The notes: generated by a model from the letters alone, not told the origin. DNA of 64,000 nucleotides from JBPYFK01 sp051984675 (GCA_051984675.1 JBPYFK010000085.1:43267-107266), one strand, 5' to 3'; counted from the first letter of the stretch, positions 51,086-59,427 are shown. A program made the numbers and translations.

Positions 51086-52258
51086 TCACCCGAAGGGGTA
51101 GCGGGCGAGGGCGCTGCGCGTAGCGGCGACCACCCCTTCGCCTCGGTGAAGCCCGAGCGCGACTTCCGCAGCGACGGCCGGAGCGGCGAACGACGTCCCA
51201 CTCCAGGTCGCGAACCCGTAGGTGCGATCCGCAACCCCGCGCCGCGAGTTCCCACCGCCGGGCCGCAGCCGCACATAGCTGCTGACCACGTCCGTCCCCA
51301 GTGCGGCGGCATCGACCCAGGCGCCAGTGTTCGAGTACTCCGCGACCTGGCCATCGGCGTCGACGGCGGCAACACCCACTACCGACGGGAGCGCGGCTGG
51401 CCAGAACGGCCGGGTGGAGCGCTGATTCCCCGCTGCGGCGACCGCCATGGCTGCCGAAAACCGCTCAATCCCGGCCCGCAACACGGGCGGGCATTCGTTC
51501 CCCGCCGTGTAGCAGCCCTCGGTCAGCAGAAGGACGTCGACGTGATCGCCATGTGCGGCGGCTTTCCTGCGCAGCGCCCGCAACCCACCCGCGACACGCA
51601 CGTCGTCGGTGAATCCCAGGGATGACAGCACCCGCATGGGCCTGATCACGACTCCGGGGGCGTGCTGGAGCACCACACCCGCGACGAACGTGCCGTGACT
51701 GGCCTGCCGGTCCTCGGTAGTGTCGCCGTCCGCGTCGAGCACCTCCGGGGTCCGGTCCCAGTCGTCGAACCACGGCCTGCCGGCAAACCACGGGTGCGGA
51801 TCGAGTCCGGTGTCCAACAGGCCAACCGTGACCTGTGGGTTCCACCTCGGCTCGGGTGGGCTCGGCACCGGCGGCGCACTCCTCGCCAGAGCCCCCGTGC
51901 CGTACTCCACCGGCGTCCCATACATGACTGGTGACCCGAAGTGCACGTGGTTCGCCGCGACTTCGGGGACGTGGACGGCCGTGTCACGCGCGATGTCCAC
52001 GCAACTCGTTCGCCCGTGCGCCCGTAGTTGGAACCGCACGACCGGCAACCCGTCCTCGGCAGCCGTCGTCCGGTCCACCCAGCGCCGCAGGTGCTCCTCG
52101 GCACGGCGTGCGCTGCCCGCCGGCACGACGAGTTCCCCGCTGCGGACCAGGCATTCGTCCGGCCCCTCCGGGTCGTGCAGGAACAGTCCGTCGGTGTACG
52201 GACTCCAAGCCTCAACCAACTCCGCCAAGGGGAATTCGGACTTTACGGACGTTTCCAC
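51086..52258 (-). CDS. S8 family subtilisin-like serine peptidase
   Basis: A 390-residue cytoplasmic-looking subtilase. The catalytic triad motifs are GLLDTGLDPHPWF (Asp near 147), SHGTFVAGVVLQ (His near 187) and TWSGTSFAAPAVAAEVALG (Ser near 354). The N-terminal 130 residues form a separate domain without a signal peptide, so it is not a typical secreted subtilisin. The GTG at 52258 is chosen; GTG 52384 would extend it by 42 residues. The gene is 103 bp upstream of the ECF sigma gene in the same direction, and the order S8, sigma, small protein, CHAT recurs in actinobacteria as far as I recall. A protease cascade is possible. Confidence 0.85.
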   Translation of the reverse strand: METSVKSEFPLAELVEAWSPYTDGLFLHDPEGPDECLVRSGELVVPAGSARRAEEHLRRWVDRTTAAEDGLPVVRFQLRAHGRTSCVDIARDTAVHVPEVAANHVHFGSPVMYGTPVEYGTGALARSAPPVPSPPEPRWNPQVTVGLLDTGLDPHPWFAGRPWFDDWDRTPEVLDADGDTTEDRQASHGTFVAGVVLQHAPGVVIRPMRVLSSLGFTDDVRVAGGLRALRRKAAAHGDHVDVLLLTEGCYTAGNECPPVLRAGIERFSAAMAVAAAGNQRSTRPFWPAALPSVVGVAAVDADGQVAEYSNTGAWVDAAALGTDVVSSYVRLRPGGGNSRRGVADRTYGFATWSGTSFAAPAVAAEVALGLHRGEGVVAATRSALARYPFG

Positions 52259-52270
52259 AGTGGAACTGTG
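52256..52270. promoter_or_regulatory. 15-bp palindrome at the S8 peptidase start
   Basis: cacagtggaactgtg is a palindrome with 6-bp arms and a 3-base centre, and the first three bases on the plus strand are the complement of the GTG start. An operator or a translation-blocking hairpin would both be possible. Only this site was seen. Confidence 0.35.
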
Positions 52271-52744
52271 CCCCGTGCCACCCACCGTCCCCAACGGACA
52301 CGGCGATCCGACCTCCGGTTTCAGCCCACCGTGTGCAGCTGTGACGCGACCGCGTGGCCGCGTGTCACCCGTCCGGTGGTCCACTTGGCGGCGGTGAACC
52401 GCCTTTCCGGGTGGTTGAACGCGCTACCGGATGCCGACGACCCTGGATCGCACGACGATGATCCGGTAACCCGCTGGGAGGGCTTTCCTCCCGCTCGAAC
52501 CGAGATCGGCGTCGAGCACCGCCCACTTCTCCGGTTGGCTCGTCGCGTCGGCACACCGGTGCGGACACCAGGAAAGCGACGGCGCACACCCGCGTGGGGA
52601 CGTCGCACCGTAACTCGGGGGCGCGCAGCGCCCTCGCTGTCCGTCCGGGCGAGGGCGGAACGGTGGCGGGATGGTCGTTCCGGCACGACGAGGGGCCGTG
52701 CCGGAACGGCCATCGCCGCGCTTGGCGCGGCCAGTCGCCGCAGG
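52271..52744. other. 474-bp intergenic region, no gene found
   Basis: This gap lies between the S8 peptidase start and the yczR stop. The start-proximal part may code if GTG 52384 is the true start of the S8 gene. No hairpin with a T-run, no repeat and no other convincing gene was seen. Confidence 0.45.
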
Positions 52745-54214
52745 TCAGGCCACCGGGTCGTCCCAGGAGCCAAGCGTGGCGCCACTGACCGCGACCGCGG
52801 CCCGCGCCAACCTTCGCACAGCCTCCTCCAGCTGTTCCGCGGGCAGCGTGTACGGCAGGCGCAGGCGCCGCTCCAACGCGCCCTGTGCGGCGAAGCGGCT
52901 CCCAGGGACGACGCGCACGCCGTGCTGCTCGGCGACCACCGCGAGCCGGCTGCTCACCAAGGCCCCCAGGTCACACCACAGGGCCAAACCGCCGTCCGGC
53001 ACCCGGAACCGCCACTGCGGGCAATGCTGCCGCAGCAGCCGTGCCAGCTCGTCGCGCCGGGCGGCGGTCTCCGCCCGCCGACGACCGAGCGCCGGCTCCG
53101 GGTCCTCCAGCAGCTCGAAGAGGGCGAGCTGCTCAAACACCGGACTCCCGAAGTCAGTCATGGGGCGCCGAACGACCAGCCGCTGGACGAGTTCCTCGGA
53201 CGCGCGAATCCATCCCAGCCGAAGCCCGCCCCAGAACGTCTTGCTGGCCGATCCGACGGTGATGATCCGGTGATCCCCGAACGCCGCCATGGGCGGGACT
53301 GGGTCCTCCCCGCTGAGGTCCAGGTCCACCAGCGTCTCGTCCACGACGGCAGTAGTCCGGTGGCGCCGCAACATCGCCGCGAGACGCTCCCGACTCGCAC
53401 CGTCGAGTCGGACGCCGGTCGGGTTGTGGAAGTCCGGCACCAGGTAGGCGAGCGAGGGGCATGCCTGGCGGAGCACGGCCTCGACCGCTTCGAGATCCCA
53501 GCCGTTCTCATCCACCGGCACCGGCACCAAAGACGCCTTGACCGAGCGGATCGCTTCCAGCGCGTTCGGGTAGCTCGGGTGCTCGACGAGTACCCGTTCG
53601 CCGGGAGACACCAGCAGCCGCAGCACCAGCGCCAATGCGTGCTGTGCACCGTTGGTGATCAGCACCTGGTCCGGAACCGTCGGCAGGCCCCGGTCAGTGA
53701 ACCGCTGCGCGATGCGTTCGCGGAGGGCATCCAGGCCGTGCGGGTGGTAGCCGTGGCTGGTGACCTGCTCGGCGAAGCGCACCCGCGCTCGGTCGATGGC
53801 CGGCCCCAGTTCCGGCGGCGCGGCGGGTGTCGCATGCGAAAGATTGATCCCTTCCGATTCCGCCGGAGGTGTCCAACCCGCACGACCGGTGATCTCGCTG
53901 CCGCTCTTGCCGGAAGGCAGGGTCACCCAGGACCCGGCGCCGCGCTGGCTGGCCACGAACCCCTCCTCGCGCAGGCGATCCAGCGTCCGGCTGATCAGGG
54001 TGCGGCTGACCCCGAACACCTCGGCAAGCTCACGTTCGGCCGGTAATCGGGTTCCCGGTGGCAAGCGGCCGTCCAGCACAACCTGACGCAGCGCAGCGTG
54101 CAGCAGGGACGAGCTGAGCCGGGGAGCGACCTTCCCGGGCGATCCACCGGTCCAAGGGCGGAGGAGTTCAAGCAGCTCTTGGCCACGGATTCGACCGGAC
54201 ATCGGAAGCGACAT
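52745..54214 (-). CDS. yczR: MocR-family regulator YczR (GntR HTH plus aminotransferase-like domain)
   Basis: A 489-residue MocR-type protein. The GntR winged helix (about 28-95) has LLHAALRQVVLDGRLPPGTRLPAERELAEVFGVSRTLISRTLDRLREEGFV. The aminotransferase fold type I domain (about 125-485) has NLSHATPAAPPELGPAI, ITNGAQHALALVL, PDFHNPTGVRLDG and the PLP lysine in VGSASKTFWGGLRLGW near residue 323. Its divergent neighbour encodes a YczE membrane protein, and that pairing is the known yczR-yczE arrangement. The start ATG 54214 has a candidate operator just upstream. It probably regulates yczE in response to a PLP ligand. Confidence 0.88.
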   Translation of the reverse strand: MSLPMSGRIRGQELLELLRPWTGGSPGKVAPRLSSSLLHAALRQVVLDGRLPPGTRLPAERELAEVFGVSRTLISRTLDRLREEGFVASQRGAGSWVTLPSGKSGSEITGRAGWTPPAESEGINLSHATPAAPPELGPAIDRARVRFAEQVTSHGYHPHGLDALRERIAQRFTDRGLPTVPDQVLITNGAQHALALVLRLLVSPGERVLVEHPSYPNALEAIRSVKASLVPVPVDENGWDLEAVEAVLRQACPSLAYLVPDFHNPTGVRLDGASRERLAAMLRRHRTTAVVDETLVDLDLSGEDPVPPMAAFGDHRIITVGSASKTFWGGLRLGWIRASEELVQRLVVRRPMTDFGSPVFEQLALFELLEDPEPALGRRRAETAARRDELARLLRQHCPQWRFRVPDGGLALWCDLGALVSSRLAVVAEQHGVRVVPGSRFAAQGALERRLRLPYTLPAEQLEEAVRRLARAAVAVSGATLGSWDDPVA

Positions 54215-54216
54215 GC

Positions 54217-54238
54217 GGCCAATACTTACAGATTGGCC
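54217..54238. promoter_or_regulatory. Candidate YczR operator in the yczR/yczE divergent region
   Basis: ggccaat (54217-54223) and attggcc (54232-54238) form a perfect 7-bp inverted pair with an 8-base spacer. A third gccaat at 54261-54266 lies on the same face, about two turns away. All fall within the 61-bp gap between the two start codons, and MocR proteins bind direct or inverted repeats of this kind. Confidence 0.55.
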
Positions 54239-54275
54239 ATCGCAGAGATATCCACTTCTCGCCAATGATGACCCG

Positions 54276-54938
54276 GTGACTTCGACCAAGACTGCCGTCA
54301 ACCTCACCCCACTCCCGCTCGCACTACGCACGTTTCCTCGGCTGGCACAGCTGTTCAGCGGTCTGGCGCTCTATGGCGCCAGCATGGGACTGATGGTGCG
54401 CAGCCAGCTCGGTCTCAACCCGTGGGACGTCCTCCACCAGGGACTGGCCGGAAAGCTGGGCTGGAGCTTCGGCGCGGTGACCGCGCTCACCGGTGCGGCA
54501 GTACTCCTGCTCTGGGTGCCGCTGCGGCAGCGTCCCGGGATCGGGACCGTGGCGAACGTCGTCGTGATCGCGATCTCGGTCGACGCCACACTCGCCGCGG
54601 TACCAGCGGCTGCCGCACTGCTGTCGCGAATCACACTGCTGGTCTTGGGGATCGTGCTGAACGGCCTGGCTACCGCGACCTACGTGGGCTCCCGGCTCGG
54701 CCCCGGCCCGCGAGACGGCTTGATGACCGGGCTGCACGTTCGCACGGGCTGGTCCGTGCGAGTGGCACGCACCACGATCGAGGTCGTCGTGCTGGCGACC
54801 GGTTGGCTGCTCGGCGGAACTGTCGGGGTGGGCACGCCGTTGTACGCGGTCACCATCGGCCCGTTGGCCCAGTTCTTCCTGGCATTCACCACTGTTCCCA
54901 CACCCGAGGACGGAACTCGGTCCAGCCGAGAAAGGTAA
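54276..54938 (+). CDS. yczE: YczE/YyaS/YitT family membrane protein
   Basis: A 220-residue membrane protein with five to six helices. Pfam-like YczE features include RLAQLFSGLALYGASMGLMVRSQLGLNPWDVLHQGLA near the N-terminus, ILGIVLNGLATATYVGSRLGPGPRDGLMTGLH in the middle, and TPLYAVTIGPLAQFFLAF at the end. The GPGPRDGLM segment is characteristic. GTG 54276 is used, giving the normal length; an ATG at 54213 would overlap the yczR start. Transported ligand unknown. It is transcribed divergently from its regulator yczR. Confidence 0.85.
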   Translation: MTSTKTAVNLTPLPLALRTFPRLAQLFSGLALYGASMGLMVRSQLGLNPWDVLHQGLAGKLGWSFGAVTALTGAAVLLLWVPLRQRPGIGTVANVVVIAISVDATLAAVPAAAALLSRITLLVLGIVLNGLATATYVGSRLGPGPRDGLMTGLHVRTGWSVRVARTTIEVVVLATGWLLGGTVGVGTPLYAVTIGPLAQFFLAFTTVPTPEDGTRSSRER

Positions 54939-54989
54939 CGAGACGGTGGCGAATATGCGCCGAAAAGATCGACGAGCCTAGAGACAACT

Positions 54990-55099
54990 CCAGTACTAGG
55001 AAGTAGGATGGACCTCGTCCACCTGACCCCCAGGGGTGGACTTCAGCGCCCCCGCACTCCCGGTGACCCCCAGGCCGGTTGAGAGCGGGGGCGCCTTTA
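54990..55099 (+). ncRNA. Candidate small RNA with two C-rich-loop hairpins (6C-like)
   Basis: Two hairpins carry an identical 11-base loop, tgacccccagg: stem gtccacc/ggtggac at 55017-55041 and stem ccgg/ccgg at 55060-55078. The second is enclosed by a GC terminator stem (55046-55055 with 55085-55094). Paired hairpins with runs of C in the loop are the hallmark of the actinobacterial 6C RNA family; here the run is five C. Start and promoter are estimated. No open frame of coding character covers the region, and yczE ends 50 bp before. Confidence 0.6.
55046..55099 (+). terminator. Rho-independent terminator, end of the candidate small RNA
   Basis: gcgcccccgc (55046-55055) pairs with gcgggggcgc (55085-55094), followed by ctttattg. 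The stem encloses the second C-loop hairpin. It may also end yczE transcripts. Confidence 0.75.
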
Positions 55100-55354
55100 T
55101 TGCCGGGCCCATCACCAGCAACGACCCTCCCCGGGCGGCCGATTACCGCGCCACGGGTGACTCCAGAAATCGGTGATCACCACACAAACGCGCAAGGCCG
55201 CAGAAACAACGAATCCGAATGGCTCTCGCGAAAGTCCTTTGGGGCCGCGCCCCCGGCCAACCGAGGGACGCTCCGGTCGGCTTCACCAATACCTCGGGAA
55301 TAGGGCGTGAATACAGAACGAACGTGCCTGATCATCCTGGAGGACGGGCGAGAA

Positions 55355-55384
55355 ACGGCCCCTGCCGAGATCGGCAGGGGCCGT
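55355..55384 (-). terminator. Terminator downstream of Gly/Tyr-rich membrane protein gene
   Basis: acggcccctgccga (55355-55368) and tcggcaggggccgt (55371-55384) are exact complements, giving a stem of at least 12 bp with a small loop. On the minus strand a short TTTC run follows. It lies 30 bases after the stop at 55414 and suits termination of that gene. Confidence 0.75.
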
Positions 55385-55413
55385 AACACTGTTCAGGCGT
55401 GTCGCGGGGACGG

Positions 55414-55854
55414 CTACCAGTCGCCACCGTCCCAGCCGAAGTCACCGCCGCCAAAGCCGCCGTCCTGCTCGACCCAGCCGCCCTGGTCATAGCCGTTGTA
55501 CGGGCCGTACTCCTCGCGCCGCTCCATCATCATCTCGTCCCGATGGAACTGGTGCTCCTCGCCTTCCATCTTCCCCATTTCGTAACCGAGCAAGCCGCCG
55601 CCGACGGCCCCGATCGCACCGGCCGCTCCGGCGCTCATGCCTGGCCGGTGCGCCCGGCCGTAGCCGCCGTATCCCGGGCCGCCGCCGTACTGCTCCCCGT
55701 ATCCGGGGCCGTAACGCGGGCCATAGCCCGGGCCGTAGCCGGGGCCATAGCCGCCGTAGGGTCGCCCCATCGGCCCGGGTCTGCGGCGTACGGCCGACGC
55801 GATCGCGACGCCGACAATCACCCCGATCGCCAGCAGAATAATGAGGATGAGCAT
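55414..55854 (-). CDS. Gly/Tyr/Pro-rich single-pass membrane protein
   Basis: A 146-residue protein. The N-terminal membrane helix (2-23, ILIILLAIGVIVGVAIASAV) is followed by a run of GYGPGYGP-type repeats (about 35-65), a hydrophobic Ala/Gly segment (about 75-92, AGAAGAIGAVGGGLLGYEMG) resembling a glycine-zipper, and an acidic tail ending in Phe/Trp/Asp-rich GGDFGWDGGDW. ATG 55854 has AGGGAGG upstream. It is a small surface or membrane protein of unknown function; repeats suggest low-complexity assembly. The rest of 55100-55354 holds nothing recognisable. Confidence 0.7.
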   Translation of the reverse strand: MLILIILLAIGVIVGVAIASAVRRRPGPMGRPYGGYGPGYGPGYGPRYGPGYGEQYGGGPGYGGYGRAHRPGMSAGAAGAIGAVGGGLLGYEMGKMEGEEHQFHRDEMMMERREEYGPYNGYDQGGWVEQDGGFGGGDFGWDGGDW

Positions 55855-56007
55855 CGGACCTCCCTGATGAGCTGCAGCGGGTAACGGGCCCCGCTGAGCG
55901 CGACCCGGCCAAGTCTCGGCGCAGGCTATCGATCATCGAGGGAGCAGCCAAGGTGTCCTGCCCCACGCGAGATCCTCGTGGACGAAGGGGAGACAGGACC
56001 GTGGATG

Positions 56008-56048
56008 CGCGAAACGGCCCCTGCCATTCATGACAGAGGCCGTTCGCG
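56008..56048 (-). terminator. Hairpin downstream of winged-helix-like gene
   Basis: cgcgaaacggcc (56008-56019) pairs with ggccgttcgcg (56038-56048) with one bulged A. It lies 66 bases downstream of the stop at 56114. The minus strand lacks a good T-run after it, so it is a weak terminator candidate. Confidence 0.45.
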
Positions 56049-56113
56049 GAGGTCAGCGGCGTGGCCAGGGGTGGGGTCCAGCCGCCGACCTCCCGCTGAC
56101 TGAAGCCGGGGAG

Positions 56114-56464
56114 CTACGCGGCGAGGCTGGCCGGGATGGTGCTGGGCTCGGATCGGGTGCTGGGCTCGGATCGGAAACCCCACTCACCCAGCGTGCGCCA
56201 GCCACGGGTGGTGAGCCGAACCCCGTGTCCACGGGAGGCGAAGAGGTGGCTGGTGTCGACTTCGATCAAGCCTGCTTGCCACAACTCGCCCAGGAGGTCC
56301 TGCTGGGCGTCGAACATCGCGCCACCAATCCGTTCGGCCCAGCGATAGCCGCTGCCTTGGCCGGCTCCCAGGCCGTTGTCGAACTCGACCTTGCCCTGGT
56401 AGACGTCGACCAGGCTGGCGCGTCGTTGCTCGCTGTAGGGCACTCGGTAAGTCATCACGGTCAT
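56114..56464 (-). CDS. Small winged-helix-like protein of unknown function
   Basis: A 116-residue protein. The middle part resembles a winged helix: a helix with AQQDLLGELWQAGLIEVD followed by a wing-type GVRLTTRGWRTLGEW (about 70-100). The N-terminal half has no known motif, and the C-terminus repeats SEPST twice in a row. It might be a DNA-binding protein or an excisionase-like regulator; I do not recognise a family. ATG 56464 is used, with ATG 56455 possible. An AT-rich palindrome lies about 100 bp upstream (56564-56582). Confidence 0.55.
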   Translation of the reverse strand: MTVMTYRVPYSEQRRASLVDVYQGKVEFDNGLGAGQGSGYRWAERIGGAMFDAQQDLLGELWQAGLIEVDTSHLFASRGHGVRLTTRGWRTLGEWGFRSEPSTRSEPSTIPASLAA

Positions 56465-56563
56465 CCCAGGGTGTACGGGTTTGGAACTCGTTCCTGTCAC
56501 CGGCTGTGAGCAGGAGGTACAACACAACACTGCCCCTGGAGGACGAGTGACAAAGCGGGGAGA

Positions 56564-56582
56564 CTACGTATCCGATACGTAG
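56564..56582. promoter_or_regulatory. 19-bp palindrome, candidate regulator-binding site
   Basis: ctacgtatc c gatacgtag is a perfect inverted repeat (9-bp arms, one-base centre). It resembles TetR-type operators and lies between the winged-helix-like gene (starting 56464) and the end of the STAND ATPase gene (56620), so it would regulate the former. Confidence 0.6.
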
Positions 56583-56619
56583 GTCATAGGTCCCGGGAAT
56601 GGATCATGCCCCCGAGCCG

Positions 56620-58737
56620 TCATCGGCTGAGCACATAAGCGATGGTCTGGGTGGTTGTGAGTTCGGTGCCCCGGCGGTACGCCGCTTGGAATCCGTCCCA
56701 GCCAAGCTTGTGGCCGCATCGCGTCTCGCATTCTCGGTGCGGCGCGGTCCAGTCGCGGGAGCCAAAGAGGGGCTGACCGAACCGCTGCCACAACCGCTCG
56801 GCCGCGCCGAGCAGCACGGCGGCTCGGTCGCATGAACCATCGGCGGCGGCGATCCAGGCCGCCAGCTCGACAGTCAGTCCTATCCCCATCAGATCATGAA
56901 GGCTGCGCTTGAGTTGCAGCGCTTGCCGGACGTGTGCGGCTGCTTCGGACGTCTTGCTCGCGCTCCATTCCGCAAGCGCCAACGCATACAGCGCGTAGGA
57001 ACGACCCCAGTGCTCGCCGTACTGTTCGCACAGCTGCCGGCACTCGTCACTGATCACGGTGGCCTTCTCAAGATCGCCCTGAAGTGTGTGCACAACCGAC
57101 AGGTGTATGCGATTCATCAGCGCAATGACGCGCAGATCATTGTCGTCGGGCTGCTTGGCGACCTCGTCCGCGAACCGCTGGCTGGCTTCGCTGAGCAGCG
57201 TCCTTGCCTGTGCGAGGTCGTCTCCCATCATCGCCGTGGCCCCGAGGAGGTGGGTGGCGCGCGCTCGCGCCGTGCCGTCCCGGAACCGGTGGGCCTCGAC
57301 CAGCAGCTGCTGGCCCAGGGAGGTGGCAGACTCCTGGTCACCCTGGGCGGCCGCGAGCCATCCGTTAGCCCACAACGCCTTGACCCGCTCTGGTCCGCGT
57401 CGCGGACTGGCTCGCAGGGCTCGATCAAGCCAGTACCGACCCTCGGTGAACAGGCCGCAGCCCCTCCAGTAGAACCAGAGCGTCGCGGCGAGGGCCAGCG
57501 CGGTGCCGGCTTCGCCGGGCGTCGCCAGGGAGAATGCGAGCGCAGCCCGCAGGTTGGCATGCTCGAAACGGATCTCGTCCACCAGACGTACCTGGTGGGG
57601 GCCGAACCACTGCTGCGCCCACCGCGTGACCTGACCGAAGCACCACTCCCGGTGCCGGCGCCGCACGATCGGTTCTTCACCGGTCTCCTGGAGCTTGTCC
57701 CGTCCGTACCAGGCGAGAGTGTCGAGCAACCGGTACCGGGTGCGACCGCCACGATCCGCGCGGGTGACCACCGACTTGTCCACCAATGCGAACAGCACGT
57801 CGATGTCGACGTCACCAAAGGCGGCGACGTGCTCGACAGCATCCAGGGAGAAGTCGGCCGGGAAGACCGACAGCCGCTGCCACATCCGCTGTTCGGCGGG
57901 TGTGCACAGGTCGTAGCTCCAGTCGATGGCGGCGGCCAGGCTCCCATGCCGGGCGGCGCACGGAACCGCGCTTGAATCGTCCAGAATCTGATAATGGTCC
58001 TGTAGACCGACGAGTAACTCCTCCAGCGACGACGTCGCCAGCCGCGCCGCTGACAGCTCGATCGCGAGCGGCAGCCCATCCACCTGACGACAGATCTCGG
58101 CAACCACATCCCGGTTGTCCACAGTGATCGAGAACCCGGGAACGAGGGTGCGCGCACGCTCCGCGAACAACGATACGGCTGGGGCCTCGCCCTCGGTGCC
58201 CGCCACCGTCCCGGACGACGAGAGGAGGGGCAGTACCGGGCATAACTGCTCGCCGGCGATACCGAGCGGCTGCCGACTGGTCGCCAGCACCCGCAATCTG
58301 GCCGACGCCTGTATGAGCGTGTTCACAACCTCCGCGCACGCATCAACGAGGTGTTCGCAGTTGTCCACAACGAGCAGGAATCTGCGGTCGCGCAGGTAGT
58401 CGATCACGTCGGCGAGCGGCTTGTCGGCCGACCGGACCGGACGACCCAAAGCCAGCGCGATCGTGTGCGCCACCAACGTGGAGTCACGCAATGGAGCCAG
58501 CTCCACCACGCACGCCCTGATATGGGCGGCCCTACGCACTTCCGTTGCGACCTGCCGCGCAAGCCGCGTCTTGCCCACGCCCGCGACACCCGTCAACGTC
58601 ACCAGCCGGGCTTGCCGAAGAAGTTCCTTGACCTGAGCGATCTCAGCCTGCCGCCCAACAAGCGCAGCCGCACCGGAAGCGGGAGGCGGCTCGGTCGCCG
58701 CTCGCTCCGGCGAGCGAGGTACCGGTCGCGTCGTCAT
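56620..58737 (-). CDS. STAND/AfsR-type ATPase without visible output domain
   Basis: A 705-residue signal transduction ATPase of the STAND class. Residues 30-200 hold the NB-ARC-like NTPase with Walker A VTLTGVAGVGKTRLARQV near residues 47-64 and Walker B RRFLLVVDNCEHLVDAC near 117-133. GLPLAIELSAARLA (about 220-233) and the winged helix arm follow, and then a TPR-like helical region to the end. The C-terminus ends with TIAYVLSR where relatives continue into a LuxR-type HTH, and no N-terminal SARP/BTAD domain is present. So it lacks the usual DNA-binding output, though partner-mediated signalling remains possible. ATG 58737 is the start. Confidence 0.8.
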   Translation of the reverse strand: MTTRPVPRSPERAATEPPPASGAAALVGRQAEIAQVKELLRQARLVTLTGVAGVGKTRLARQVATEVRRAAHIRACVVELAPLRDSTLVAHTIALALGRPVRSADKPLADVIDYLRDRRFLLVVDNCEHLVDACAEVVNTLIQASARLRVLATSRQPLGIAGEQLCPVLPLLSSSGTVAGTEGEAPAVSLFAERARTLVPGFSITVDNRDVVAEICRQVDGLPLAIELSAARLATSSLEELLVGLQDHYQILDDSSAVPCAARHGSLAAAIDWSYDLCTPAEQRMWQRLSVFPADFSLDAVEHVAAFGDVDIDVLFALVDKSVVTRADRGGRTRYRLLDTLAWYGRDKLQETGEEPIVRRRHREWCFGQVTRWAQQWFGPHQVRLVDEIRFEHANLRAALAFSLATPGEAGTALALAATLWFYWRGCGLFTEGRYWLDRALRASPRRGPERVKALWANGWLAAAQGDQESATSLGQQLLVEAHRFRDGTARARATHLLGATAMMGDDLAQARTLLSEASQRFADEVAKQPDDNDLRVIALMNRIHLSVVHTLQGDLEKATVISDECRQLCEQYGEHWGRSYALYALALAEWSASKTSEAAAHVRQALQLKRSLHDLMGIGLTVELAAWIAAADGSCDRAAVLLGAAERLWQRFGQPLFGSRDWTAPHRECETRCGHKLGWDGFQAAYRRGTELTTTQTIAYVLSR

Positions 58738-58914
58738 CGCTTCACCAAGGGCGCTGAAAGAGCAATACCGAAACTACGCTTATCCGGCTCGCGCGGAAAC
58801 GAGTAGTCAGCAATCACGAGGTCCACACCCACTCGAACCTCGACCCCTGACCAGTCCGGAGACGATTCTTGTTTCCGGCTGGCTCCTGCTGGCTGCGGGC
58901 AGGGCCTGTCGTGA

Positions 58915-59427
58915 TCAGGCGCTCAACCGCTCGTCCAGTCGGGACGCATGGACGGGGCTGTCATGGCGTGCGGCTGCGAGGCTGGCGCGGCAGGCGCGCA
59001 CGACCTCACGGGTAGCGACGCCCTCGGGGCTGCGATGGCAACGGGGGCAGGTCAGGCTGACGTCGCCGTCGAACTCGTCGATGGCCACAGCGACCGGGCT
59101 CTGGCAGTCGCGGCACCAGCGGTGTCCGGTCACCGGGAGAACGTGCTGCGGGGAGCCGATGCACTGGTGCAGCCAGCGGCGATGCGCGGGGCAGGTCACC
59201 CGATCGAACGGGGACTTCCCGGCCTCGACGGCCGCGTCTTCAACCGCCAGCTGGTCGGCCAGGCGTCGGTCGGTCAGGTCGGCGTAGCGGTGGCCGTAGG
59301 TAGCCGACGCTGGGCGCCGTGCCGTCAGTGCCACTGTGGTGGCACCTTCGTGGCGAGCCGGCTGGGTCGGGCTGTGGGCAGCCGCTGCGGCGAACGCGGT
59401 GCCGGTGAAACGCTCTTGCTGATACAT
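58915..59427 (-). CDS. Hypothetical protein with zinc-ribbon-like CXXC motifs
   Basis: A 170-residue soluble protein. The N-terminal 60 residues are low-complexity and Ala-rich. The C-terminal half has CPAHRRWLHQC, then HRWCRDCQSP, then LTCPRCHRSPEGV, giving up to six Cys and several His fit for a zinc ribbon. Helix VVRACRASLAAARHDSP follows. It may bind DNA or RNA, but no family is recognised. ATG 59427 is used; an upstream TTG 59439 is possible. Confidence 0.55.
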   Translation of the reverse strand: MYQQERFTGTAFAAAAAHSPTQPARHEGATTVALTARRPASATYGHRYADLTDRRLADQLAVEDAAVEAGKSPFDRVTCPAHRRWLHQCIGSPQHVLPVTGHRWCRDCQSPVAVAIDEFDGDVSLTCPRCHRSPEGVATREVVRACRASLAAARHDSPVHASRLDERLSA

